From NCBI RefSeq assembly GCF_009389715.1, contig NW_024067677.1, positions 1,178,001 to 1,242,000 of the forward strand: a stretch of DNA of 64,000 bases, read 5' to 3'. Source of the stretch: Phoenix dactylifera. Taxonomy: Eukaryota > Streptophyta > Magnoliopsida > Arecales > Arecaceae. The position numbers and the translations under genes are program-made. Of this stretch, positions 10,701-20,187 are shown one piece after another (position 1 is the first letter of the stretch; each line of letters begins with the position of its first letter). A model generated the notes under the pieces. It searched no databases. It saw only the letters and a program-made list of their open reading frames with translations, and was not told the origin of the DNA.

Positions 10701-12630
10701 AATGTTTTAGAGTATATAAGTCTTTTTTCCCTCAGTTCTGGAGTCCAATCCTTGGAGGGAAGACTCAAAACCAGTCTACGTGCTGGCTCAAAGAGATAAC
10801 CAGTTATGGACAATGAAAACACGCAGGAGTCGCAGGTCAGGTTTGGTTTCCTGTGTTATGGCTATTTAGACAAAGATATCTGATATGCTACTGGTCTGCT
10901 AATAATCTGCAACTTTGTGCAGTGAAGTTGAAAGGGAGCTTGATCTGCTATTCTCTAAAGGAAGAAAGCGGGGATCAGCAATTGGCAATAAAGCTACATA
11001 TTCAAGTGTTGGCACAAAATTTCACATGCTTGTTGAAGATATCAGGGAAGGAGTGCTTGTAAGTATTAAAAGCATGTACTTCACCATATATTCCCAAAAA
11101 AAATTATGCATTGCTGATTGGTTTTGACAAATTATATGATGTTACTGTAGCTTCCTTTTGCATTAATGTATATGGGTCCAAGGGCTTACTTTTTGCATTT
11201 GCTGAAGTATGGATTATGACTCTCTCTTCTTCCGCGCACATTTGAAAAATCTATATTTGTGCTAATAAATGTTAGCAGAGTTGGTTGGCACCTCGCCCTT
11301 GAGGGCTTGCCCTTTAGGAGGTCCGAGGTTCAAATCCTGGGTATTGCTTCAAATAAAAAGAAAAGAAAAAAAAAGAAAAATTTATCTTTATTGTATTCAT
11401 GCAAGTTGATTCCGTAAGTAGAAGTCAGAATTTCTTATCTTTATTGTATTGGATATTTGGATTTTGTCCATCATTTTGGAGTTTTCTGCTTGCATAAGCC
11501 CATTTAAAGTAGCAAACATGCGGTTCTAAATCTCATAATCTTCCAACCAACTTGCTCATCCTGTCCAACTAGTTTGGACCATTTTCCTTTCCCTCGTTGT
11601 TAAACTTATAGGGCTCGTTTGGTTTGCGGGAAGTATCTTCCTTCCTAGGAATCTGATTCCTGGAATCATATTCCTAGGAGGAGAATACCTAGGAAAGTAC
11701 TTTTGGCATGTTTGGTTGTCAATAGAAAAGTGACAAATTTCTAAAGTGCTTATGTTTGGTTGACCATCCACTTTTCTAGAAAAGTTATGTATAATTTCTA
11801 TCATGCCCTTAATAAAAATTAGGTCTTTAATGCATTTTTAATGCTTCTTTAATGCTGAAGGGTTTTTTGGAAAAAAATAAAAAAGGAGTGATTCCCACCT
11901 CATGGAAAATTTCTCATGGAAAAGACTTTTCCATAAAATATGGGAATCATATTCCCATGGGAATACAACTTTTCCATCTCTCTTCTTTGAAAACTCCAAC
12001 TAAATAAGAGGCATCTCATTACTTTTCCGTTGACCATACTTTCCCCCCTTCTTTTTCTGCGAACCAAACGAGCCAATAGTGGCATATGAATATTGGACAT
12101 TGAATGCATATATGATGCCATGTATACCTGGGTTATAGGTTTGCCAATGTAAGTTTGCTCTGCCTTCCTGGCTTTCATGGGCATTCTCTTCCAACTATTG
12201 AAGCTATAAAGTATGAATTCCATGTATTTCTCAGTGAAATTATGTTCATATTGGCTTTTTGCGGGTGCATTATGTATTGCTTTTTCCTAGTGTGATAGAT
12301 GCCAGGTGCTGAGAACCGCTTTCTTCCAGGTGTTTGAAGATGAGAATGATGCCACAAGATACTGTGACCTGCTACAGGGAGGAGGACAGGGTTGTGAAGG
12401 CATTGCAGAACTAGAGGCCTCATCGGTAAAAAAATTCACATACAAGTTTTGCAATTGTTTGATTGAACCCTAATGGATGATCATGTTTCATACAGGTCTT
12501 TGATATTTGTCGCAATATGAAGGCTCTGGCTGTTTTGTTCCGTCGAGGAAGGACACCTCCATTGCCTAAAAGCCTAGAGCAAAATCTAAGAGCTCGAAAG
12601 CGGTCGCTAGAAGACCAGGATCTTATGTAA
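7718..12630 (+). CDS. Predicted plastid protein with DUF3110-like domain (five exons)
   Basis: Exons by GT-AG rules: 7718-8159, 10736-10835, 10923-11058, 12330-12425, 12496-12630; they join in frame to 302 codons plus a stop. The start is the ATG after a CCGCCGCG leader, followed by about 75 Ser/Arg/Pro-rich residues resembling a chloroplast transit peptide, then an acidic stretch (about 87-104). Conserved parts follow: LERALAMDASIPGSSQEFVRR, then SNPWREDSKPVYVLAQRDNQ with LWTMKTRR (exon 2), EVERELDLLFSKG and TKFHMLVEDIREGVL (exon 3), VFEDENDATRYCDLLQ (exon 4) and a basic C-terminus. The pattern VLVFEDENDATRY...LLQ resembles DUF3110 of cyanobacteria and plastids; function is unknown to me. 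No internal stop or broken splice site was seen. The start codon and transit peptide are predictions; the exon chain is well supported by phase. Confidence 0.86.
8160..10735 (+). other. Intron 1 of the DUF3110-like gene
   Basis: A 2.6-kb AT-rich intron with donor G|GTATCT at 8160 and acceptor TTTTTTCCCTCAG ending at 10735. A coding-like relic lies at about 8870-9144 (open frame with LEKQMDDLTSKF), with no recognised family and stops before it. The part 9170-10170 is AT-rich, low in complexity and has several near-repeats of short TTGAAAT phrases. No complete element is seen. Confidence 0.6.
11271..11381 (+). mobile_element. tRNA-derived SINE in intron 3
   Basis: A pol III A box TAGCAGAGTTGG (11273-11284) and a B box GGTTCAAATCC (11327-11337) are correctly ordered. 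They are followed after about 12 nt by an A-rich tail with few other bases (about 11355-11381). This is the layout of a tRNA-derived plant SINE. The sequence is not a tRNA, because no acceptor stem closes around it. Target duplications were not clear. It lies in intron 3 in the same sense as the gene. Confidence 0.68.
11611..12075. mobile_element. Tourist-like (PIF/Harbinger) MITE in intron 3
   Basis: A 465-bp element with inverted ends GGGCTCGTTTGGTTTGC (left) and GCGAACCAAACGAGCC (right, up to 12074). It is flanked by the 3-bp direct repeat ATA (11608-11610 and 12076-12078). The interior is rich in nested short palindromes, such as the CATGGAAAA/TTTTCCAT pair near 11900-11935. It has no coding capacity. 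The TTTGGTT terminal motif and 3-bp duplication fit Tourist/Harbinger MITEs, although the usual target is TTA/TAA. Confidence 0.72.
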
Positions 12631-12640
12631 AATGTTGTAT

Positions 12641-12646
12641 AATAAA
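12641..12646 (+). promoter_or_regulatory. Candidate polyadenylation signal of the DUF3110-like gene
   Basis: AATAAA, 11 nt after the stop codon. It is unusually close to the stop, so a site further downstream may be used instead. Confidence 0.35.
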
Positions 12647-12819
12647 ACAACCTGATTATTTCTAGTATTGTATTTATCCGTTGATATGCTAAGTGCATTA
12701 AAATGAAAGAATAGGTGTTTATTTTATACCAACTTGAGCTAAAGAGAAAGAAATAGTTCAGACGAGGGGTATAGGTGAGTGTAAAAGCTGATTCTTTTTG
12801 TCCCTATTGAATGCCGCGG

Positions 12820-12944
12820 CCTCCATCCGATGCGTGCATGTCTGTGTCTGCATGCGCGTGTCTGCGTGCGCGGGTGCACATGTGTGTATGCGTGTCTGCA
12901 GGTGTGCGTGTGTGTGCATGTGTGCGCGCGCGTCTGCATGCGTG
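12820..12944. repeat. TG/CG-rich microsatellite
   Basis: Irregular (TG)n/(CG)n with GCATG and GCGTG words. Element 1 inserted into it: the same kind of sequence resumes at 18483 after the element. Confidence 0.8.
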
Positions 12945-13400
12945 TGTTGGAGGGCGGCTCTCGGCCCCGAGTCGCCACACCAAGCCTTGCACCTTAGCTC
13001 CTTGCGGATGCCTTAGAAATGTTGGAACGCGGGCCGAATGGATAACGTCGTGGTAGATCGAGCTTGTGCTGCGGTGTGCCAAGCTCTTAAGTGACCGTGG
13101 GAACTAAGGTAAGGGGAGGGCCTACTGGCTGCAGCTTGACCCGATCCTTAACTTGAGAAGAAGATAATCAAACACAAGAAGATATTTATAGAGAAAAGCT
13201 TGATTGATTCTATTCCCAAAATGAAGCTACAAGCGTAAATCTAGTGGAACTATGATGGGTTTTCACTAGCCCAAGTCCTTAGAGAAACTCTAGGACCGAA
13301 TACATAGGGACAAGTCCCTCCCAAGCCCTTAAGCCGAATACAAGTGGAAATACTCACAAGACAATGGTTCAAAAGTTCCCTAAGGATGTCTCTCTATGGC

Positions 13401-13410
13401 TTATTTATAG
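13401..13410 (-). promoter_or_regulatory. TATA box in element 1 left LTR
   Basis: The minus strand reads CTATAAATAA, placed just downstream of the GC-rich U3. The same motif occupies the matching place in all four LTRs of elements 1 and 2, which supports a promoter role. Confidence 0.6.
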
Positions 13411-13439
13411 CCTTACAAGTCTTCATATGGATGCCCAAA

Positions 13440-14420
13440 GGGATGGCTAAGGCATGGCTTCATAGGGCCTAGGCATGGCCAAGGCCATGGTTGCTTGTGG
13501 CATAAGGCTGCACATTTTGCATGGCTGCTGCAGCAAGGTCCTTGGCAAGGCTGTGGCATGGGCTGGCAGCATGGCTGGCAGCAGGCATGGCTGGGCTGGC
13601 ATGGCCTTTGGCAAGGCTGTGGCAGGCTGCAGGGCTGGCTGGCAGGCTGCAGGGCATGGCTGGGTGCTGACATGGCTGTGGCAGGGCTGCTGCAGTGGCT
13701 GGCAGGGCCATGGCATGGCTGCAAGGCATGGCTGGGCCAAGGCAGGGTGCTGGCAGGTCTGCAGGCCAAGGCTGAGGCTGGCAAGGGCGTGGCAAGGCTT
13801 TGGCAGGCCAATGGTAGGTGGCTGGGCATGGTTGCAGGGCTTGGCATGGTGCTGGCAGGGCTGGCAGGGCTATGGACATGGCCTGGCAGGGCTGCAGGCC
13901 AAGGCAGCAGGCCATGGCATGGTTGCAGGGTGGAATGGCCCTTGGCAGGGCCTGGGCAGATGGCCTGGCCGGCCTGGGCGCAAGGCATGGTGCTAGCAGG
14001 CCATGGCTGGGGTGTTGCAGGGGCTGGCAGGCGGGGCGCATGGCCCGGCAGGCGGTCAGGCGGGCGACATGGCCTTGGCAGGGCATGGCCATGGCCTGGC
14101 AGGGCTGGCAGGGCCTGGCAGGGGCTGGCTGGCCATGGCCTGGCGCTGGGCAGGCCAGGGCATGGCCTTGGCAGGCCGCTGCAGGCGTCCAGCATGGGCG
14201 TTGGCCTGGCGCTGGGCGCGCGGTACGGCGACCACGTGTGCAGGCGGGCGCGGGGCGCGCGCTGTCGGGCGCGCTGCGCGGTACGGGCGCGCGCGGGTGG
14301 GCGCGTGCGGGCGCAGGCGCGGCCTGGGTGTGCGCTGGCGCGCGCAGCCGCGGCCTGGGCGCGCAAGGGCGCGTGCGGTGGGCGCGCATGAGCGCGGCTT
14401 GGGCTGCGCATGGGTGCGCC
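13440..14420. repeat. GC-rich quasi-tandem array in U3 (element 1, left LTR)
   Basis: About 1 kb built from variants of TGGCATGGC, GGCAGGGC and GGCCATGGCC. It passes from TG/CA-rich near the TATA box to strongly CpG-rich (GGCGCGCG) words at 14200-14400. Because stop codons are rare in such DNA, all frames are open for long distances; the resulting Ala/Pro/Gly/Trp-rich frames are not taken as genes. Confidence 0.85.
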
Positions 14421-14702
14421 ATGCCTTTGGCAAGCTTGGCCCACTCTTGGCTGACCTTGGAGATGCTTGGCCAAGCCAAGGCTCCCAATGCTTGGCCAAG
14501 GCTTGGCCAAGTGTGAATGGGCTTGGCCTAGGCTTGGCCAAGTGTGAAGGAGTTTGCCTAAGGTCCGACCACCCCTCCAAGCAAAGTAATTGACTCGGAT
14601 CTTGAGTTTGGCCATTGCACGACCCTCCTTTGGCATCATTCGGGCACGGGCTCTTCTTTGGTTGTGGGATCCGACGGTGGTGTTCATGGGGGTCCTCAAC
14701 AT

Positions 14703-14720
14703 TCCCCCTTCCTTTAAAAT
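14703..14720 (-). other. Polypurine tract of element 1
   Basis: The minus strand reads TTTTAAAGGAAGGGGGAA directly before the 3' LTR. It is the expected plus-strand primer and fixes the orientation of the element. Confidence 0.7.
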
Positions 14721-14845
14721 TATCCTTGTCCTCAAGGATATAGCGTGGATACCGCCGGAAAATTTTGGCATAGTCTCCTCAAGTAGCATCGTTCCTCTCC
14801 ATTGCATGAACACTTGCCATAACTTTCTTCTTTCTTTCTCCTCCT

Positions 14846-16253
14846 TCAATATCCCCCGGTGAGCTTCAAGCAACCTTCGAACCTTTGGAGGTAGCCCCTC
14901 CAACTCCTTTTCTTGCCGGTTGCCTTCATCATGTGTTGGCCGGTCAACTTCAAGAATCGTTTTGATACCGGCTCAACCTTGGGCAAGGGCCAATTAATCA
15001 TGGCCTCTAACTTTGATTGATCATCCTTCATTTCTTTTCTCAAAGTAATGAGGATAGAGCACTTCAACTCCGGTTGGGTGAGGGTATATATTGCAAGCTT
15101 GATGTGGGGGTGGTGTTCATCCAAAATAGACAACACAACCTCCACATGTTCCTTGTGTTGCTCCATGGGTTGAGAAGGGACCAAAATATTATCAAAGGAA
15201 GCAAAATTTGTCAAGCAAGGCCAAGGTACCTCATTTGTTGTAACTTGAAGGATGGACGATCTTTGCAAGGCATACAAAGGGGGCTCGGCCTCCTCCTCTT
15301 TTGAACTACTTCCGACCTCATCATCATGTTCAAGCTCTTCCCTTTCTTCTTCTAAAATTTCAGATTTGGTGGCTTCTTCTTTGCTATCCACTTCTAAGAG
15401 GGATGCTTGCTGGGTCTTGTATTGGTGCTCGGTGCTCCACTCGTCCTCATGCTTGGAGCATAGCTCCCTTTCCTCAATGACTTGTGGCTTTTCTCTTGGC
15501 AAGCTCTTGACTTCCTCGGGTTGGTCCTTATTGCCATTTTCAACCTCTTCTTTGTCTTTGCAAGGGGTTTGCGGTTGCAAGGAAGAAGATGCATGGTTGC
15601 AGAATTTTTCTTTGATGCATGTTTGCACTTTCTCTTCTTGCTTCATCTTGACTATATGCTCATGGTGGTTGACTACCAGTGAGGGTCTCCATTGAGACAC
15701 AAATACCCTCACAAATGTATTCCAACCAATCCTTTCCCCTTCTTTATCATAGAGATCCTGGATCCATCTCCACCACCTTCTCGCCTTCCCTTCAAGATGG
15801 GAGCTAGCGAGGGAGACTCGATCGGCTCTTGGAACCTCATAGACCTTAAAGTATAGCACCACTTCGTCTAGCCATTCATATGGGTGGTCACCTCCAAATT
15901 GGGAAAGTCGATCTTGGGCGTCCTTAGCCCTAGTCGAGGACTTCTCCCATACTTATCTTCTTGGACTTCCTCCCACCGACTTCTCCTATGCTCTCTTTTT
16001 TTTCTTCTTTTCTCCACCAACTCTCCTTATTTTCTTCTCTTCTCTTTTTTTCTCTTCTTCTTTCTTCTTGCTCCCTTCTTCTCTCTTCTTTTCTTCTTTC
16101 TTCCCTCATTCTAATGGCCTCTTTTTTCCTTTCTCTTTCTTCCATATCCCTTAGATCCTCTCTAACCTTAGATATGGTTTTCATTGCCCTCTTCAAATGG
16201 GCCGAACTCTTCTTCATGGCTTCTACCATGTTTAACCCAACTCTTCCACTCAA
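14846..16253 (-). pseudogene. Gag and pol-remnant of element 1
   Basis: Two minus-strand frames. The first (16253-15930) is a highly charged Glu/Arg/Lys coiled-coil-like N-terminus. The second (15862-14846) begins with a retrotransposon gag domain: LASSHLEGKARRWWRWIQDL at about residues 19-38, then FVSQWRP. An acidic Glu/Ser-rich linker follows, then short decayed pieces that resemble the end of gypsy reverse transcriptase (KLEAMINWPLPK). A frame break lies near 15870-15930. No zinc knuckle, protease, integrase or catalytic YxDD was found. It reads as an internally deleted gag-pol. Confidence 0.7.
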
Positions 16254-16731
16254 AACCTCCGTTGGCCGTCACCCAAGGGATGATCCGACCCTTCTCTTTT
16301 ATATAAACAATTCACCACACAATTACAATCAAAGGAAGTTTACAACATGAAGTTTCTCACAATCTAAGAGAAACGTATTGTTGCTCTACTTGCTCCCTAC
16401 CCGGTGTAGTTAGAAGGGCACGAGATACTACTAGTAGCCTCCCTCTTATGTCGTCCCTCATATACCCTAACACCGAATAGTTGGGTCAAATAGTACCGGG
16501 TACTACCAATAGCCTCCTCATTGGCACCATCCCTATGATAAGCAAAATAGAAAACAATCCATCCTTCTTACAACAAAAATGCTCTCACCTCTTTTTCAAG
16601 TAAGAAAGATAAATACAGAAATTTGAGCACTACTTGTATGCAAAATTACTTTTACCCCCTCTCAAGATCAACAAGCAATATGAAACTCAACCCAATATGC
16701 AATCTAAATTTTTTTTTTTTTTATTGGGGTT

Positions 16732-16790
16732 GTAGGTGTTACCTCTTAGGAAGAGATCTTCCTAATGAATTCTCTTAATGAAAGCACCAT
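16732..16790 (-). promoter_or_regulatory. Conserved leader block and primer-binding site of element 1
   Basis: Directly inside the 5' LTR the minus strand reads TGGTGCTTTCATT (16789-16777), in the primer-binding position and starting with the TGG typical of such sites; I could not assign the tRNA. The adjoining block, with GGAAGAGATCTTCC on the plus strand, is nearly identical in element 2 (23832-23895), although the rest of the two internal regions differs. Confidence 0.6.
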
Positions 16791-18482
16791 TGTTGGAGGG
16801 CGGCTCTCGGCCCCAAGTCGCCACACCAAGCCTTACACCTTAGCTCCTTGTGGATGCCTTAGAAATGTAGGAATGCGGGCCGAACGGGTAACGCCATGGT
16901 AGATCGAGCTTGTGCCGCAGTGTGCCGAGCTCTTAAGTGACTGTGGGAACCAAGGCAAGGGGAGGGCCTACTGGCTGCAGCTTGACCCGACCCTTGACTT
17001 GAGAAGAAGACAATCAAACACAAGAAGATATTTGTAGAGGAAAGCTTGATTGATTCTATTCCCAAATTGAAGCTACAAGCATAAATCTAGTGGAACTATG
17101 ATGGGTTCTTACTAGCCCAAGTCCTTAGAGAAACTCTAGGACCGAATACATAGGGACAAGTCCCTCCCAAGCCCTTAGGCCGAATACAAGTGGAAACACT
17201 CACAAGACAATGGTTCAAAAGTCCCCTAAGGATGTCCCTCTATGGCTTATTTATAGCCTTGCAAGTCTTCATATGGATGCCCAAAGGGATGGCTAAGGCA
17301 TGGCTTCAAAGGGCCTAGGCATGGCCAAGGCTATGGTTGCTTGTGGCACAAGGCTGCATACTTGGCATGGTTGCTGCAGCAAGGTCCTTGGCAAGGCTGT
17401 GGCATGGGCTGGCAGCATGGTTGGTAAGGCTGGCATGGCTGGGTGCTGCCATAGCTGTGGCAGGGCTGCTGCAGTGGCTGGGAGGGCCATGGCATGGCTG
17501 CAAGGCATGGCTGGGCCAAGGCAGGGTGCTGGCAGGTCTGCAGGCCAAGCCTGAGGCTGGCATGGGCGTGGCAAGGCTTTGGCAGGCCAATGGCAGGTGG
17601 CTGGGCATGGCTGCAGGGCTTGGCATGGTGTTGGCAGGGCTGCAGGGTGGAACGGCCCTTGGCAGGGCCTGGGCAGATGGCCTGGCCAGCCTGGGCGCAA
17701 GGCATGGCGCTGGCAGGCCATGGTTGGGGTGCTGCAGGGGCTGGCAGGCTGGGCGCATGGTTTGGCAGGCGGCCAGGCGGGCGGCATGGCCTTGGCAGGG
17801 CATGGCCATGGCCTAGCAGGGGCTGGCTGGCCATGGCCTGGCGTTGGGCAGGCCAGGGCATGGCCTTGGCAGGCCGCTGCAGGCATCCAGCATGTGCGCG
17901 GCAGGGCTAGCCAGGTGCTGGGCGCGTGCAGGCCATCCTGCCGGTACGGCGGCCACGTGCGCAGGCGGGCGCGTGCTGGGCGTACGCGGGCGCGCGCGCG
18001 CGGGCGTGGGGCGCGCGCTATCAGGCGCGCATGGGCGAGCGGGGGCGGGTGCGACGGGGCACGCGCGCGCGGTCCTACGGCCGGCGAGGTTCAGGCGGCC
18101 GAACCTCGCCCGGTAGTGGGCGCGCGCGGGCGCACGCAGCCGCGGCCTAGGCGCGCACGGGCGCATGCGGTGGGCGCGCATGAGCGGGGCTTGGGCTGCG
18201 CCGGGTGCGCCGTGCCTTTGGTATGCTTGGCCCACTCTTGGCCGACCTTGGAGATGCTTGGCCAAGCATTGGGAGCCTTGGCTTGGCCAAGGCTTGGCCA
18301 AGTGTAAATGGGCTTGGCCAAGTGTGAAGGGGTTTGGCTAAGGTCCGACCACCCCTCCAAGCAAAGTAATTGGCCCGGATCTTAAGTTTGGCCATTGCAC
18401 GACCCTCCTTTGGCATCATCCGGGCACGGGCTCCTCCTTGGTTGTGGGATCCGACGGTGGTGTTCATGGGAGGTCCTCAACA
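16791..18482 (-). repeat. Element 1 LTR (5' LTR), 1692 bp
   Basis: TG...CA bounded, homologous to 12945-14701. The TATA box (minus strand) is at 17247-17256 and the GC-rich U3 at about 17290-18210. About a dozen differences from the other LTR occur in the first 150 bp, mostly C/T or G/A changes, consistent with decay of methylated cytosines. Confidence 0.88.
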
Positions 18483-19894
18483 GCGTGCTTGCATGCGCGT
18501 GCGTCTGTGTCTGTATGTCTGCATGTGTGTGTGTGTGTCATGCGCGTGTCTATGTGTTGTGTGCGTGTCATGCGTGCATGCGTGTGTGGGTGGGTGGGGG
18601 GGGGGTTGTCGGCCTTCAATTTTCATGAGGTTCTAGGTCCCAAGGTAGTGAGAGTGGTGTACCTATCAAACTTCCAAGGAGCGTTGTTGAGCCGTCGCGG
18701 GCCCCTCGCGTGCCGAGGCGAGACACTTCTCGACTCTCTTTGCTCCTTGAGTCTCCTCTTGGTTTCTTGGGGGAGTCTCCTGTCAGTAGATTTGCAGTGG
18801 GAAGCAATGACTTTCTTGACATAGACATACTTGTCGGCTTGTGCCAATATTTCAGCAAAGTCGAAGGAAAAGCGCTTTCCTTTGATTGAGGTTGATGTAG
18901 CTAGCGGCTGGACCCTTCCTCTAGCGCTAATCTATAGCCGCCATATCCAAACCGAGATAGAAACGCAGCTCGGACAACGCTGAGGTCTACTGGAGGCAGG
19001 CAGAGGGTTGAGGCATTGGGCGCTGGACTCCTCTGTTGGGTGGCCTGCAAGAAGTCCATCTGCTGGAGGATTTTCGACGGGAGACCGTCCAATGCTCAAG
19101 TCAAAACAACGAGGCAACAGTATGGAAGGGAGAGATTTTTGCATAGTGAGGGCTCTATAAGAAGGGTAGCGTATTGCAGATCTCAGGTCCTCCAAGTTTT
19201 TCTCCTTATATAGGGAAGCCAACCTTGTCATTATCTAGATCGATGTGATATGTAATGCCAGGTAGCGGCTAGTAGTACGACTACAACATGGGGGTCACTC
19301 TGTATAGGCAAAGTGCGGTGCAAGTCTGACGCGGGATATATGAGTTGCCATGTTAGGGTTGTCGGTTGTTGGGGTTGTCAGCTCTTGTTAACACATGCTG
19401 ATTGTTCTCCATGGCCAGTAACTCATCGTCGGTGCCAAAGTTGTTCACTTCAGTTTATATTTGAGGATAGGGGGTCGGTCGGGCCGATGTCGGGGTATCC
19501 AGTATTTCCCCTATCACATATATATATTAATTTTGTGAAGGTATTACCATAATTTTATATATGTATGAGGGTAAATATATTAATTATAGATTCTTAGATT
19601 CAGTTGAGCACCATTCTCCCTTGTCTATCCGGCTTCTTTAATCAGTTTGGTTCTCAAGTATACCATTAGTATGGTCACCCGACTTTCTCCAAACTGTTGG
19701 ATAATCTCATCCACAACCTCTTTCTGATCCATGGACTCAATCAACTCCTTATTTCGGTTCTCAACATTTCCTCATAAGATCTGAACACATCCCTGCATAG
19801 CTTGATCTAGCATCCAAACAAGGCCGAAAAGATAGCTTACGAGAATGCTCCTCCAAGCATCCTATCCCGGTCCTCTTTCCTTCTCTCGTCCGCC
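18483..19894. repeat. Flank duplication, copy A (holds the TRIM empty site)
   Basis: Nearly identical to 26166-28358 once the TRIM there is removed. It begins with the element-1 target repeat GCGTG and the TG-rich microsatellite, and ends at CTCGTCCGCC (19894), where copy A jumps straight into element-1 LTR sequence while copy B continues into different DNA. It contains a short G10 run (18596-18605) and an old gypsy gag relic on the minus strand. The sequence TTATATAGGGAAGCC at 19205-19219 is the uninterrupted TRIM target. Confidence 0.88.
18610..18890 (-). pseudogene. Gypsy gag C-terminal relic (copy A)
   Basis: The minus strand encodes FSFDFAEILAQADKYVYVKK, a basic region (RESRSVSPRHARGPRR) and FDRYTTLTTLGPR. 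This resembles the end of gag in the Tat/Athila-type gypsy lineages (KYxxxE...basic...YTPLxT). Frames are broken by stops. The same relic occurs in copy B at about 26330-26615. A TATATAA on the minus strand near 19203 could be that element's own LTR promoter. Confidence 0.5.
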
Positions 19895-20187
19895 ATGGCC
19901 TGGCAGGGCTGGCAGGGCCTGGCTGGCCATGGCCTAGCGCTGGGTAGGCCAGGGCAGGCCGCTGCAGGCGTCCAACATGGGCGCGGCAGGGCTGGCCTGG
20001 CGCTGGGCGCGCGCAGGCCATCCTGCCGCGCGGCATGGGCGTGCGGTACGGTGGCCACGTGCGCAGGCGGGCGTGGGGCGTGCCTGGGCGAGCGAGGGCG
20101 GGCGCGCTTGGGCGCGCGCGGTCCTGCGGCTGGCGAGGTTCGGGAGGCCGAACCTCGCCCGGTAGCGGGCGCGCGCGGGCGCGGCCT
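19895..20187 (-). mobile_element. Element-1-type LTR fragment, part 1
   Basis: GC-rich U3 sequence (starting ATGGCCTGGCAGGGC) joined directly to flank copy A. It continues across the nested element 2 into 25789-26165, and together the parts equal roughly the last 0.67 kb of an element-1 LTR. The TSD GGCCT (20183-20187) marks the nested insertion. Confidence 0.85.

Larger units (their letters stand above)
12945..14701 (-). repeat. Element 1 LTR (3' LTR), 1757 bp
   Basis: Bounded by TG...CA. In minus-strand order the U3 is 14701 down to about 13420, almost wholly GC-rich quasi-repeat, followed by a TATA box (13401-13410) and about 450 bp of ordinary-composition R/U5. The gag-side neighbour is the polypurine tract. 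It is homologous to 16791-18482 but longer by internal repeat-length differences. Confidence 0.88.
12945..18482 (-). mobile_element. Element 1: non-autonomous gypsy-type LTR retrotransposon with GC-rich U3
   Basis: Two LTRs (12945-14701 and 16791-18482), each starting TGTTGGAGGGCG and ending CCTCAACA on the plus strand, are flanked by the 5-bp repeat GCGTG (12940-12944 and 18483-18487). The element is transcribed on the minus strand: primer site at 16777-16789, gag/pol remnants on the minus strand, and a polypurine tract next to 14701. Its internal region is only about 2.1 kb, with a gag-like domain and scraps of the C-terminal part of pol and no protease, integrase or complete reverse transcriptase. 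It must therefore be moved in trans if it moves at all. The LTR copies differ by many transitions, so it is not a recent insertion. Confidence 0.9.

Noticed and set aside
11266..11350. Possible tRNA gene (A and B boxes)
   Set aside because: No acceptor stem or anticodon arm closes, and an A-rich tail follows; a SINE explains it.
13413..14903. Long open frames on both strands (up to 496 codons), Ala/Pro/Gly/Trp/Cys-rich
   Set aside because: Frames overlap in several phases on both strands over GC-rich quasi-repeat LTR DNA, where stop codons are rare. There are no domains and no codon-level structure.
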